A stretch of 64,000 bases of DNA, from the NCBI RefSeq assembly GCF_001612805.1, contig NZ_BDBD01000019.1:434001-498000 (forward strand). The letters are read 5' to 3'. The position numbers and the translations under genes were made by a program. Position 1 is the stretch's first letter. Every line of letters begins with the position of its first letter. Shown one piece after another: positions 32,855 through 41,825 of this stretch. Under the pieces are notes generated by a model. The model searched no databases and was not told the origin of the DNA. It saw nothing but the letters and a program-made list of their open reading frames with translations. This DNA is from Nocardia coubleae NBRC 108252 (GTDB lineage Bacteria > Actinomycetota > Actinomycetes > Mycobacteriales > Mycobacteriaceae).

Positions 32855-33785
32855 TGCCGCTGAAGAGGGCGGCGCGTTCGGTGGGGGTGAAGCCACGGTC
32901 GGTGAGGAGGTCGTCGAGGCTGGGGATGCCGGGGGTTTCGCCGAGGAGGTCTTCGGGTGGGGTCCACTGCAAGGGGCCCCAGGCGGTGTAGTCCGCGGAG
33001 AAGGCGGCGGGGTTCTCGTGAATCTCGGCGTTGAACTGGTCGCCGTCGAAGGAGTAGTCGGAGCCGATGCCGATGTGATCGATGCCGACCAGGTCGACGC
33101 CGTAGCGGATGTGGTCTGCCATGGCGGCGAGGCGTTCGGCCCGCGCTTCGGGGGCGTTCTCACCGAGGAAGATGCCGACACCGTTGATGCCGATCACCCC
33201 GCCCGTCGCGGCACAGGCGCGCGCCTGGTCGGCGGTGATATTGCGCGGATGTGCCCACAGGGCGGCGAAATTGGAGTGGGAGTAGATCATGGGGGCGGCG
33301 GTGTGGGTGGCCAGGTCGAGGCCGGTGCGGCGGGAGCAGTGCGAGCCGTCGACGAACATGCCGACCTCGTTGAGCTTGCGCACCAGGTCTTTTCCGTACG
33401 CGGTGAGGCCGGTGTCGACAGTGTCGAGGCAGCCGCAGCCTGCCGCGTTGGCGTGGTTGTAGGTGGGCAGCAGGGAGCGCACGCCGAGTTCGTAGAAGAG
33501 CGCGACGTTGTCGAGGTCACCGTCGAGCGGTGCGGAATCCTCCAGGTCGAAGGCCAGTGAAATCACCTCGGGGGCACCGATATCACTCACCCGATCGACC
33601 AGCCGGAACCGTGGGTCGGCGGCGGCCTGCTCACGGAACAACCGCAGCAGGGCGAGCGAGTCGGCCTTGGTCTCCCCCGAGTACCCGACATTCACCGACA
33701 GATACGACCCGAGCGGGTAGCGCGCCAGATCCGCGACCCGCGCCGTCGGCAACAACGGCAGACAGCAATGCTGCTCCCAGAGCAT
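32820..33785 (-). CDS. Membrane dipeptidase-like protein (peptidase family M19)
   Basis: A 321-residue renal-dipeptidase-type metallohydrolase. Retained features are Glu in AFDLEDS, His in VDGSHCSRRTG, His in YSHSNFAALWAHPRN and Asp in GIDHIGIGSDY. The N-terminal His-x-Asp metal motif of classic M19 enzymes is replaced by His-Cys-Cys (WEQHCCLPL), so the bimetal site may be altered and the natural substrate may not be a dipeptide. ATG 33785 is chosen because GGGGAGG ends 7 nt upstream; a GTG two codons earlier would overlap it. Its 3-prime end is duplicated at 31769-31804. Confidence 0.85.
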   Translation of the reverse strand: MLWEQHCCLPLLPTARVADLARYPLGSYLSVNVGYSGETKADSLALLRLFREQAAADPRFRLVDRVSDIGAPEVISLAFDLEDSAPLDGDLDNVALFYELGVRSLLPTYNHANAAGCGCLDTVDTGLTAYGKDLVRKLNEVGMFVDGSHCSRRTGLDLATHTAAPMIYSHSNFAALWAHPRNITADQARACAATGGVIGINGVGIFLGENAPEARAERLAAMADHIRYGVDLVGIDHIGIGSDYSFDGDQFNAEIHENPAAFSADYTAWGPLQWTPPEDLLGETPGIPSLDDLLTDRGFTPTERAALFSGNFTRVATQVWR

Positions 33786-33922
33786 GGACACACCTCCCCA
33801 TCGTTATCCGTGACCTGCGATCCTACGTTTCGCAACGCTATCGGCACCGGACCGACGCTAACGCGATGTCTGATTCGTCCGATTAATCAATACTGCGTCC
33901 CCCTGCCCGAAGGCGGTGCGAC

Positions 33923-34453
33923 ATGCGTCGCTTCCTCGTCCTGCTCGCTTGTCTCGCGGCGGCTGTCGGCCTGTCGACACTGCCCGCCGCGGCGACCCCC
34001 TCCTACTGCGGACTCGCGTGGGGCTCGCTGGACAAGTCGAGTCCGAACTACTCGTCGGGTGTCGTGCGCGATGTGCGCGCGGGCCGACACGATTGCTACG
34101 ACCGTCTCGTTATCGACCTCAGCGGACCGCAGGCCGGTTACCGGGTGGGCTACGTCGGCACCGTCACCCAGGACGGCTCCGGGGCGGGCGTCCCGCTGCG
34201 CGGCGGTGCGTTCCTACAGGTCACCGTGCTGGCACCCGCACACGACGACGCGGGCGCGAGCACCTACCTGCCGGGTAGCCGCAGCGACCTGGTGAACGTG
34301 AACGGCTACCAGACCTTCCGTCAGGTCGCCTGGGCCGGCTCGTTCGAGGGCCAGACCACCCTCGGGCTCGGCGTGCGCGCCCGGCTGCCGTTCCGGGTGT
34401 TCACCCTCGAAGGTCCGGCACGCGTGGTGATAGACGTCGCGCACTATTGGTGA
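33923..34453 (+). CDS. Secreted AMIN-like domain protein
   Basis: A 176-residue exported protein with a signal peptide ending PAAA near residue 24. The rest is a beta-rich domain resembling actinobacterial AMIN-like proteins, with VVRDVRAGRHDCYDRLVIDL, then Y-R-V-G-Y-V-G-T-V and a closing ARVVIDVAHYW. The paired Cys residues (in SYCGLAW and HDCYDR) could form a disulfide. The related AMIN domain targets cell-wall structures, so an envelope role is plausible. The next gene, a prolyl oligopeptidase, follows within about 24 bp. Confidence 0.78.
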   Translation: MRRFLVLLACLAAAVGLSTLPAAATPSYCGLAWGSLDKSSPNYSSGVVRDVRAGRHDCYDRLVIDLSGPQAGYRVGYVGTVTQDGSGAGVPLRGGAFLQVTVLAPAHDDAGASTYLPGSRSDLVNVNGYQTFRQVAWAGSFEGQTTLGLGVRARLPFRVFTLEGPARVVIDVAHYW

Positions 34454-34476
34454 GTCACGTCGGCAACAATGTGGGG

Positions 34477-36534
34477 ATGAGCGGCGTTGAGCAGAATGTG
34501 ACCGATCCCTACCTCTGGCTCGAAGACGTGACCGCCGAACCGGCGCTGGACTGGGCCCGTGCCCGCAACGAGGTGGTCGCGGACCGATTCGCGAACACCG
34601 AACGGTTCGCCGACCTCGAGCAGCGCATCCTCGCGATGCTCGACGACGACACCAAGATCGCCTATCCCGCGCGGCGCGGACCGTGGCTGTACAACTTCTG
34701 GCGCGACGCCGAGCATCCGCGCGGGCTGTGGCGGCGGACGACGTTCGAGTCGTATGCCACCGAGAATCCCGAGTGGGATGTGCTGATCGATGTCGACGCG
34801 CTCGCCGAGGCCGATGGGGAGAACTGGGTGTGGGGTGGGGCCGCGGTGCTTCGGCCGTCGCAGGAACGCGCCATCATCCACCTGTCGCGGGGTGGTGCCG
34901 ATGCCACGGTCGAACGCGAATTCGACATGACCACACGAGAATTCGTCGCCCCCGAGGACGGCGGGTTCTTCCTGCCCGAGGCCAAGTCACGGGTCGGCTG
35001 GATCGACGCCGACACCGTATACGTGGGGACGGATTTCGGACCGGGGTCACTCACCGATTCGGGCTACCCCCGCGTCGCGAAGCGCTGGCGGCGTGGCACC
35101 GAACTAGCCGCCGCCGAAACGGTTTTCGAGGGCAAGCCGAGTGATGTGTCGATCGGCGCCGGATACGACAGGCACCCCGGTTACGAACGGCACTATCTGC
35201 ATCGATCGACGGACTTCTTCAATTCCGAGGTCTCCCTGCTCATCGACGGCGAATGGCGGCTGGTGGAAACGCCGACCGACGCCGACGTCGACTGGTACCG
35301 CGACTGGCTGCTGGTGCGGTTGAAGACCGAGTGGGCCCCCGCCGACACCACCTTCCCGGCGGGCAGCTTGCTGGTCACCGATATCAATGACTTCCTCGCG
35401 GGTGAAAGGCAATTCGAGGTACTGTTCGCCCCCGATCCGCACACCTCGCTGGAATCGTGGGGGTGGACCGAGAACCACCTGATCCTCACCACCCTGCGCG
35501 ATGTGCAGACCGGCCTGCGCGTCCTCACCCCCGGCCCCGACGGGTGGGCGAGCGCGGACCTCTCCGACACCCCCGCGATGTCGAGCACGTCGGTGAGCAA
35601 TCTCGACCCACTCGAGGGCGGCGACGAATTCATGCTCACCACAACCGGTTTCACCACACCCACCACCCTGCTGAGCACCGCTGTCGGCGAGACGACCACC
35701 CTGCTGAAGCAAGCCCCTACCTACTTCGACGCCACCGGCATCGAGGCGGAGCAGTTCTTCGCCACCTCCGATGACGGAACAGCCGTGCCCTACTTCGTGA
35801 TCCGCCACCGCGACCGCAGGGGCACGCCCGGCCCGACCATCATGGACGGCTACGGCGGATTCGAAATCTCGCGGACCCCGGCGTATCTGGGCGCGGCCGG
35901 AATGGGCTGGCTGGAGCAGGGCGGCACCTTCGTGATGGCCAATATCCGCGGCGGCGGCGAGTACGGGCCCGAATGGCACACGGCCGCACTGAAAGAGCAC
36001 CGGGACCGTGCCTTCGAGGACTTCGCCGCAGTCGCCCGGGACCTGGTTGACCGCGGGATCACCACCCCGGACCGGCTCGGCGCCAAGGGCGGCAGCAACG
36101 GCGGTCTGCTGATGGGCGTGATGCTCACCCGCTACCCGGAGCTGTTCGGCGCCATCGTGTGCCAGGTGCCACTGCTGGACATGAAGCGCTACCACCTGCT
36201 GCTGGCAGGCGCCTCCTGGATCGCGGAGTACGGCGACCCGGACAAGCCCGAGGAGTGGGCGTTCATCAGTGAGTACTCGCCGTATCAGAACACCGACCCC
36301 GGCAAGCAGTACCCGCCGATCCTGCTCGCCACCTCCACCCGCGACGACCGGGTCCACCCTGGTCACGCGCGAAAGATGGCCGCACTGCTGGAATCCCAGG
36401 ACCGCACCGTCTGGTACTACGAGAACATCGAGGGCGGGCACGGTGGCGCGGCCGACAACAAGCAGTCGGCGTACCTGTCGGCGCTGGTGTACGAGTTCTT
36501 CACGCAGATGCTGATGGAGGGTCGCGGGCGCTAG
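34477..36534 (+). CDS. Prolyl oligopeptidase family serine peptidase (S9A)
   Basis: A 685-residue serine peptidase cleaving short Pro-containing peptides. The N-terminal DPYLWLEDV and the beta-propeller region lead to the C-terminal hydrolase with GGSNGG (Ser540), the DDRV motif carrying the Asp and GGHGG carrying the His. No signal peptide is seen, so it should be cytoplasmic. ATG 34477 is used because it is the closest to the conserved start; a GTG 30 bases upstream is also open. Length and motif order are standard for POP-type enzymes. Confidence 0.9.
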   Translation: MSGVEQNVTDPYLWLEDVTAEPALDWARARNEVVADRFANTERFADLEQRILAMLDDDTKIAYPARRGPWLYNFWRDAEHPRGLWRRTTFESYATENPEWDVLIDVDALAEADGENWVWGGAAVLRPSQERAIIHLSRGGADATVEREFDMTTREFVAPEDGGFFLPEAKSRVGWIDADTVYVGTDFGPGSLTDSGYPRVAKRWRRGTELAAAETVFEGKPSDVSIGAGYDRHPGYERHYLHRSTDFFNSEVSLLIDGEWRLVETPTDADVDWYRDWLLVRLKTEWAPADTTFPAGSLLVTDINDFLAGERQFEVLFAPDPHTSLESWGWTENHLILTTLRDVQTGLRVLTPGPDGWASADLSDTPAMSSTSVSNLDPLEGGDEFMLTTTGFTTPTTLLSTAVGETTTLLKQAPTYFDATGIEAEQFFATSDDGTAVPYFVIRHRDRRGTPGPTIMDGYGGFEISRTPAYLGAAGMGWLEQGGTFVMANIRGGGEYGPEWHTAALKEHRDRAFEDFAAVARDLVDRGITTPDRLGAKGGSNGGLLMGVMLTRYPELFGAIVCQVPLLDMKRYHLLLAGASWIAEYGDPDKPEEWAFISEYSPYQNTDPGKQYPPILLATSTRDDRVHPGHARKMAALLESQDRTVWYYENIEGGHGGAADNKQSAYLSALVYEFFTQMLMEGRGR

Positions 36535-36535
36535 A

Positions 36536-36544
36536 TAGGTACTA
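36536..36544. promoter_or_regulatory. TAGGTACTA motif before the ArsR gene
   Basis: The 9-mer TAGGTACTA, 34 bp upstream of the ArsR start, recurs exactly at 39440-39448 in the promoter region shared by the MFS and monooxygenase genes. This is a candidate site for the ArsR regulator. Confidence 0.5.
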
Positions 36545-36578
36545 TGGTTGTCGTAGGTTCGAGCGGAAGGAGTGCATC

Positions 36579-36923
36579 GTGGCCGATGCCGATGGTCATC
36601 CCGATATCGAGGAGTTCGACCTGTCGACCGTGCTCGCCGCTCTCGCCGACGACAACCGGCGCAGCGTGATCGCCCAGCTCTACGCCGAGCCCGAGGGCGC
36701 CGAACAGTTCTGCAGCGTGTTCGGGATGCCCTGGGCGCCGTCCACCCGCACCCATCATTTCCGGGTGCTGCGCAAGGCCGGGCTGATCTGGCAGCGCGAT
36801 GTGGGCAACGGCCGGATGACGAAGCTGCGGCGCGACGACATGGAAACCGCGTTTCCGGGTCTGCTCGCCGCGATCCTCGCAGCCGACCGCGTCCGCCATC
36901 CGGCCGCCCCGGCTACCAGCTGA
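36579..36923 (+). CDS. ArsR-type winged-helix regulator
   Basis: A 114-residue ArsR-like regulator: LSTVLAALADDNRRSVIAQL at the N-terminus and STRTHHFRVLRKAGLIWQRD as recognition helix, then the wing NGRMTKLRRDD. No Cys pair typical of metal sensing is present; the single Cys in FCSVFG might sense a ligand or oxidant. It starts with GTG 44 bp after the peptidase and ends 11 bp into the converging P450 gene. The repeated TAGGTACTA motif suggests it controls the P450/MFS/monooxygenase group and itself. Confidence 0.83.
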   Translation: MADADGHPDIEEFDLSTVLAALADDNRRSVIAQLYAEPEGAEQFCSVFGMPWAPSTRTHHFRVLRKAGLIWQRDVGNGRMTKLRRDDMETAFPGLLAAILAADRVRHPAAPATS

Positions 36924-38124
36924 CCGGCAGCGACACCGGCCGGTGCACGAGAACCCCTGTCTCCCAGACTATCTCGTGTTCCGACACGGCCAGCCGGAGA
37001 GTGGGGAACTCGGTGACGAGCCGCCGGATCACCTCGACGATCTCCATCCGGGCCAGTGCCGCACCCATGCAGTGATGCATGCCGTACCCGAATTGCAGGT
37101 GCCGCTTCCCGTCGCGGCCGAGGTCGAGCACCGACGGGTCCGGGTACACGTCGGGGTCGCGGTTGGCCGAGTGTGCGTCGGCGTACACGATGTCCCCGGG
37201 GTGCAGCACGCCCTGTGACAGCGTGATCTCCCTGGTGGTGACCCGGGGGAAGGTGGAGATGCGCCCCAGTGGCAGCAGTCGCAGGAATTCCTCGATCGCC
37301 GTGGGGATGGTGTCGGGGTTGCGCACCAGGTGGTCCCACAGTTCGGGCCGGGCCAGGGCCACGTAGGCGATCTTGGTGATGACGGACAGGATGTTCTGAT
37401 CGCCGCCGACGATCGAGCCGAGCAGGATCGCCGCGTACTCGGCGTCGGTGACCGGGGGTGAGACCGAGTCGCGGGCGTCGAGCAGGTCGAGGATGAGGCC
37501 CGGTTCGAGGTCGCGGCGCCGGGCGACCAAATCTTCGATGTAGTGGTAGAGGGTCCAGAAGTCGGCGAGCAGGGCGGGCACGTCGGTGTCGTGGGCCAGC
37601 TGCATCTGCCGCGAGAGGTGCCGGAAGTAGGCGATGTCGGTGGTCGGGATGCCGAGGTAGTCCACGTTCACGCCGATGGTCACCGGGTCGAGCAGCGTCT
37701 GCACGAGATCGGCCGTGCCACCGGCATTCCGGGCCCGCAATTCCGCGACGGTTCCGTCGAGGACACGCTGCACAGCGGGTGCGCGGCGGGCGATCGTCGC
37801 GGCACTGTAGGCCGAGGCGACGAAACCCTTGAGCCTGCCGTGCCCGGGGTGATCGAGGTTGAGCAGCATCTCCGTCGGCATGATCGTCGGCAGGAAGGTC
37901 GGCCCGTCCTCGACGTTGGTCTCCGCGCGGGCGAAGCTGAGGTCGGTGAGCACCGCGTGCACGTCGCGGTAGCTGGTCAGGTGGACGACAGTGTGGCCGC
38001 TGGGCAGCACGACCTGCGGTAACCCGCCGCGCGAGCGCTCGGCCACCGGCTCGATCATGGTCGGTGGACTGATGTTCGCGATGCCGTCGAGATCGATCCG
38101 GACGGCGTCGATGGCGTGTGTCAT
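36913..38124 (-). CDS. Cytochrome P450 with atypical I-helix
   Basis: A 403-residue soluble bacterial P450. The heme loop is FGYGMHHCMG with Cys352, and the ExxR motif is EFLR (Glu279-Arg282). In the I-helix, the usual A-G-x-D/E-T-T reads V-G-G-D-Q-N (239-244), so the oxygen-activating Thr is replaced by Gln/Asn. This is rare and seen in P450s with non-standard chemistry. ATG 38124 overlaps the MFS stop (ATGA), indicating coupling. No ferredoxin or reductase gene is adjacent. Confidence 0.9.
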   Translation of the reverse strand: MTHAIDAVRIDLDGIANISPPTMIEPVAERSRGGLPQVVLPSGHTVVHLTSYRDVHAVLTDLSFARAETNVEDGPTFLPTIMPTEMLLNLDHPGHGRLKGFVASAYSAATIARRAPAVQRVLDGTVAELRARNAGGTADLVQTLLDPVTIGVNVDYLGIPTTDIAYFRHLSRQMQLAHDTDVPALLADFWTLYHYIEDLVARRRDLEPGLILDLLDARDSVSPPVTDAEYAAILLGSIVGGDQNILSVITKIAYVALARPELWDHLVRNPDTIPTAIEEFLRLLPLGRISTFPRVTTREITLSQGVLHPGDIVYADAHSANRDPDVYPDPSVLDLGRDGKRHLQFGYGMHHCMGAALARMEIVEVIRRLVTEFPTLRLAVSEHEIVWETGVLVHRPVSLPVSW

Positions 38125-39407
38125 GAGGTGACTCCTTCCGGGCGCGCCTGTCGGCGGACCACGATGATGGCGAGGGTGAGGGCGACGAGCAGAGCGATGA
38201 GCACGCCGACGGTGGTGGTGAACGCGGTGCGGTAGACGTCGGGGTGACCGAACTGGCCCGCGGCGGTGTCGTGCGCGGCGGCTCCGCTGAGCTGCCTGCC
38301 GACCACCGCGGACAGCACGATCGCGTAGCCCGCGACGAACACGGCCTCGCTCCCGATGCGGAAGAAGTTCAGGACACCGGCCGCCGTCCCACCGCGTTCG
38401 GGGGGAACGACCGACAGCGCGTGCCCGTCGACGAGACCGATGGGCAGCCCGAAACCGAGGCCGAGCAGCACCATCGGGACGACGATCCACAGCACCGAGC
38501 GGCCCTCGTCCAACGCGAGCACGCCGATATTGCCGAGAATCAGCGCCGCGAGGCTGAGGTAGACGACCCGGCCGATGGTGAGGGCGGGGAACCGGGTGAC
38601 CAGATGACCGATGGCCACCGGCGCGATGAACACGGGAATGGTCATCGCGAGCATCAGCAGCCCGGACGTCCCGGGCGAGAGGTCGGTGATGCCGCTCAGC
38701 GCCGAGGGCAGGTAGGTGAGCAGGGTGACGAAACCGATCGACCCGGCCACCGGAACCAGGCACATCGCCAGGAATTCGCGGTTGCGCAGGAGTCCGAGGT
38801 CCAGGATCGGGCCGTGTTCGGCGGTGCCGGGTTCGGCGGCGGGTAGCAGGCGCGTCCCGAGGCCCGCGGCCGCGAGGATCACCGCGTGCACCACGAACAC
38901 TCCGCGCCAATCGACCACCGCGATGAGCAGGCCGGAGATGGTGGGCCCGAGGGCGAGGCCGAGCCCGTTGACCGTCCCGAAGATGGCGAACGCCTTTGTG
39001 CGGCGCGCACCTTCGTAAGCACTGGACAGCAGTGCGGTGGAGCCGGTGAGGATGGCCGCCGCACCGACGCCGGCGATCACCCGGGCGAGGTCGAGCACGA
39101 TCAGCGCGGGCGCGACGACGCTGCCGACACTGCCGACGACCACCAGCGCGGTGCCGATGCCGAAGGTGCGGCGGTGCCCGATTCGGTCGCTGACCGCACC
39201 CCACAGCAGGGTGGTGAGCGCGAAGGCGATGTTGAACCCGTTGACAACCCATTGCAGCGCAGTGGGATTCGAGCCGAGATCACGGGAGATGAGCGGTAGC
39301 GCGATGGCGGTGCCCGCGATCGCCATCGGGGTGACGAACTGCGCGGCCAGGACCACGGGCAGCGTGGCGGAACTGGGTGGAGCTTGGGTTTCGGTTGCGG
39401 TCGACAT
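38121..39407 (-). CDS. MFS efflux transporter (drug:H+ antiporter type)
   Basis: A 428-residue major facilitator with about 12 hydrophobic helices. Motif A is seen in LLWGAVSDRIGHRRTFGIGT, and motif C-like Gly-rich helix 5 in NGLGLALGPTISGLLIAVV. These favour export of small hydrophobic compounds. It is upstream of and coupled to the P450 gene and divergent from the FAD monooxygenase across 133 bp holding a likely operator. It probably exports a toxic substrate or the oxidised product made by its neighbours. Confidence 0.88.
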   Translation of the reverse strand: MSTATETQAPPSSATLPVVLAAQFVTPMAIAGTAIALPLISRDLGSNPTALQWVVNGFNIAFALTTLLWGAVSDRIGHRRTFGIGTALVVVGSVGSVVAPALIVLDLARVIAGVGAAAILTGSTALLSSAYEGARRTKAFAIFGTVNGLGLALGPTISGLLIAVVDWRGVFVVHAVILAAAGLGTRLLPAAEPGTAEHGPILDLGLLRNREFLAMCLVPVAGSIGFVTLLTYLPSALSGITDLSPGTSGLLMLAMTIPVFIAPVAIGHLVTRFPALTIGRVVYLSLAALILGNIGVLALDEGRSVLWIVVPMVLLGLGFGLPIGLVDGHALSVVPPERGGTAAGVLNFFRIGSEAVFVAGYAIVLSAVVGRQLSGAAAHDTAAGQFGHPDVYRTAFTTTVGVLIALLVALTLAIIVVRRQARPEGVTS

Positions 39408-39439
39408 GGATCTCCCTCGGTGGGCTCCGGTACGCGAAT

Positions 39440-39482
39440 TAGGTACTACCCGATCGGTAGGTACGATGATATTAGTAGCTAC
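39440..39482. promoter_or_regulatory. Operator region between the MFS and monooxygenase genes
   Basis: This region contains TAGGTACTA (39440-39448, also found before the ArsR gene), the inverted repeat CTACC-CGATC-GGTAG (39446-39460), and the palindrome GTAGCTAC (39475-39482). All lie within a short AT-richer stretch between the divergent genes. Confidence 0.6.
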
Positions 39483-39540
39483 GACAGTTCTCGTACAACC
39501 GGAAGTCGCGGACGCGGCTTACCCGCCCCAGGAGCAGCCG

Positions 39541-41022
39541 ATGAGCACCGAACCGCACGCGATCGAGACCGATGTCCTGGTGGTCGGCGGCGGTCCGGTG
39601 GGCATGCTCGTCGCCGCGGAGCTGGCATTGCAGCAGGTCGACGTGGTTGTCGTGGAGTCGCGCACGGAGCTCGACCTGCGTCCGCGCGCCGGGACCGTGC
39701 ACGCCCGCACACTGTCGCTGCTGGCCCGGCGCGGGTACATCCCGTCGGTCCCGCCCGAGGCCATCGCCCGGAATCCGGTCGGCGTGCATCGCAGCCCCTT
39801 CCAGTTCGCGGCGCAACCGGTGCTCACGCTCAGCGCGCCGAGCGTGGAGCCCGCGCCGATCGCGGGAATCCCGCAGGCCCGGCTTGAGGCGGCGTTCGAG
39901 GATCGAGCGCTGTCGCTGGGCGCCCGAATCCTGCGGGGGCACAGCGTTATCCGGTTGGATGCCGGAGACCATGCGGTCACGGCTCAGGTCGCCGCACATC
40001 TCGGCGAACGAGCGGCAGCCGCGGGCGGCAGCGCCCGGACCACGACCGAAAGCAACGCGCGGCGTGATGTGCACGAGGGCAGCGCCGGGGACGTCGGGAT
40101 GCGGATTCGGGCGAAGTACGTGGTGGGAGCGGACGGCGCACGCAGTCTTGTCGCACGCACGGGGAACTTCCCCGCCGAGGTGTACCCGGCGACGATGAAT
40201 GCCATTGCCGGACTCGCGGTTTCGGATGCGCCCGGCGAGATCCCGCCGGGCTGGAACTCGACACCGACCGGCTGGACCATGCACAACCCGAACCCCGGCG
40301 GCCAGGCGCGCATCATCGCGATGGACTTCAGCGGTCCCCTCGAGCACCGCCCCGAACCGACCGAAGCCGAGTACCGGGAACGCCTCGCCTACGTGCTGGG
40401 TGCAGAGCCCGCGCTGAGCCGGGTCAGCCACCTCACCCGGTTCAGCGACCACGGCCGCTACCGCACCAGCATGTGGGACGGGCGGTTGCTGCTGGCAGGC
40501 GACGCCGCCCACAGCCACTATCCGCTCGGCGGACAAGGACTCAACTCCGGGATGCAGGACGCCTTCGCCCTCGGCTGGCGGCTCGCCCGCGTCCTCACCG
40601 GACGCGAGCGACCCACCGTCCTGGCCGACTACTCCCGCGAACGCGTCGCCCACGCCGCCGCGATCGTCGGCAACACCGTGCTGCAATCCCGGATGATGGA
40701 TCCCGCGAACCCGCAAGTCCGCGACGCCGTGCTGGCCATGCTCGCCGTGCCCGCTGTGCACGACGGGATCGCCCACCTCATCAGCGGCCAGTTCCAGCCC
40801 GGATTCCAGCACGACCTCGTCCTCACCGAAAACGACGGGCGGGTGAGCACTCTCGCGGAACTGCTGCAGGCAGGCCGGTTCGTCGCGATCCGGCCCGACG
40901 AACACACCCCCATCCCCGATGCGCCCGACGATGCACTGGTCATCACCACCAAGGTGACTCCGGATCAACCTTGGACCTCGGCGGTGATCCGACCCGACGG
41001 CTACCTCGCGGCCGCCCTGTGA
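39541..41022 (+). CDS. FAD-dependent aromatic-type monooxygenase
   Basis: A 493-residue class A flavoprotein hydroxylase. Dinucleotide motif VLVVGGGPVGMLVAAEL (residues 12-28), the DG motif in VVGADGARSLVA, and the GD motif in LLLAGDAAHSHYPLGGQGLN are all intact. The C-terminal part is a short thioredoxin-like tail, as in resistance or polyketide-tailoring hydroxylases such as RdmE/PgaE relatives. It starts at ATG 39541. The pairing with MFS, P450 and ArsR genes suggests inactivation or tailoring of an aromatic compound. Confidence 0.88.
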   Translation: MSTEPHAIETDVLVVGGGPVGMLVAAELALQQVDVVVVESRTELDLRPRAGTVHARTLSLLARRGYIPSVPPEAIARNPVGVHRSPFQFAAQPVLTLSAPSVEPAPIAGIPQARLEAAFEDRALSLGARILRGHSVIRLDAGDHAVTAQVAAHLGERAAAAGGSARTTTESNARRDVHEGSAGDVGMRIRAKYVVGADGARSLVARTGNFPAEVYPATMNAIAGLAVSDAPGEIPPGWNSTPTGWTMHNPNPGGQARIIAMDFSGPLEHRPEPTEAEYRERLAYVLGAEPALSRVSHLTRFSDHGRYRTSMWDGRLLLAGDAAHSHYPLGGQGLNSGMQDAFALGWRLARVLTGRERPTVLADYSRERVAHAAAIVGNTVLQSRMMDPANPQVRDAVLAMLAVPAVHDGIAHLISGQFQPGFQHDLVLTENDGRVSTLAELLQAGRFVAIRPDEHTPIPDAPDDALVITTKVTPDQPWTSAVIRPDGYLAAAL

Positions 41023-41177
41023 GCGGCGCGTCGGGGCGCAGCCGACCGGTCCGAACGCGCCATGTGTGTCATCCCGCCGGAACAACCCCCCACCTGGGCC
41101 GATAGCGTCTTTGTCGCTCACGCGCACGATCGGATCGAGGGCCGAGGTGGTGGCGGTCCGGCGGGGTTGCGGTGGCA

Positions 41178-41825
41178 TCATCGGAACTCGCGTAAGGCCG
41201 TACGCACGTCGGCGATGGCTTGGTCGGCGTCGCGGTACTGCACAGCGGTCCACCCGGCTTCCCTTGCCGCCGCGCAGTTTTCGGCGAGGTCGTCGACGAG
41301 CAGGCTGTCCTGCGGCGAGACACCGGCGGTCTCCGCGGCGAGGGCGAAGATCTCAGGGTCGGGTTTGCGGAAGCCGACCTTGCACGAATCGATCAGGACG
41401 CTGAGGTGGTCGTCGAGGTCGATCATGGTGCGCCAGTAGGGCTCCCATTCGACGACGTTGTTGCTCAGCACGCCGACGCGGACTCCGTCGCCCGCCAGCT
41501 CGATGGCGAAATCGCGGACGGCGTGGTTCACCTCGTGCCCGGCGAACCACTGCCTGCCGAAATCCGGTTCACTGCGCGACAAGTCGAGCTCGGGTGCCTT
41601 GGCCCGGAGCACCGCGTGCAGCTTCGCCACCCAGGTGCGTTCGTCGAGCAGGGCCAGTTCGATCGGGGCAAGGGGTGCCAGCCCGTACTGGGCGCCCACC
41701 TCGGCGATCGCGTATTTGAACAGGTCGACGGGGATGCCCGCCACCTGTTCGTAGCGCTGGAACAGCTCGTCGAGCGGTGGGGAGAGCACGCCGCCGAAAT
41801 CGAACCAGACGAACGGCGCGCTCAC
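41178..41825 (-). CDS. HAD superfamily hydrolase (IA type), probable phosphatase
   Basis: A 215-residue haloacid-dehalogenase-like protein. Motif I is WFDFGGVLSP, where the usual second Asp is Gly as in the epoxide-hydrolase-like IA3 subgroup. Motif II is VGVLSNN, Lys is in SCKVGFRKPDPEIF, and motif IV is LLVDDLAENCAAA. The GTG start at 41825 overlaps the stop of the AfsA-like gene, so the two are translationally coupled. Gamma-butyrolactone routes need a phosphatase step, making a role in the same route a good hypothesis. The 155 bp downstream up to 41022 contain nothing I can support. Confidence 0.85.
   Translation of the reverse strand: MSAPFVWFDFGGVLSPPLDELFQRYEQVAGIPVDLFKYAIAEVGAQYGLAPLAPIELALLDERTWVAKLHAVLRAKAPELDLSRSEPDFGRQWFAGHEVNHAVRDFAIELAGDGVRVGVLSNNVVEWEPYWRTMIDLDDHLSVLIDSCKVGFRKPDPEIFALAAETAGVSPQDSLLVDDLAENCAAAREAGWTAVQYRDADQAIADVRTALREFR

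Noticed and set aside
39541..41022. Rifampicin monooxygenase (Rox) identity for the FAD enzyme
   Set aside because: General class A hydroxylase motifs are present, but the start and GD-loop sequences differ from what I recall of Nocardia Rox. The substrate cannot be claimed.
39472..41253. A 593-codon minus-strand open frame over the FAD monooxygenase
   Set aside because: The plus strand has intact FAD motifs throughout. The opposite frame has no recognisable domain and would overlap the HAD gene.
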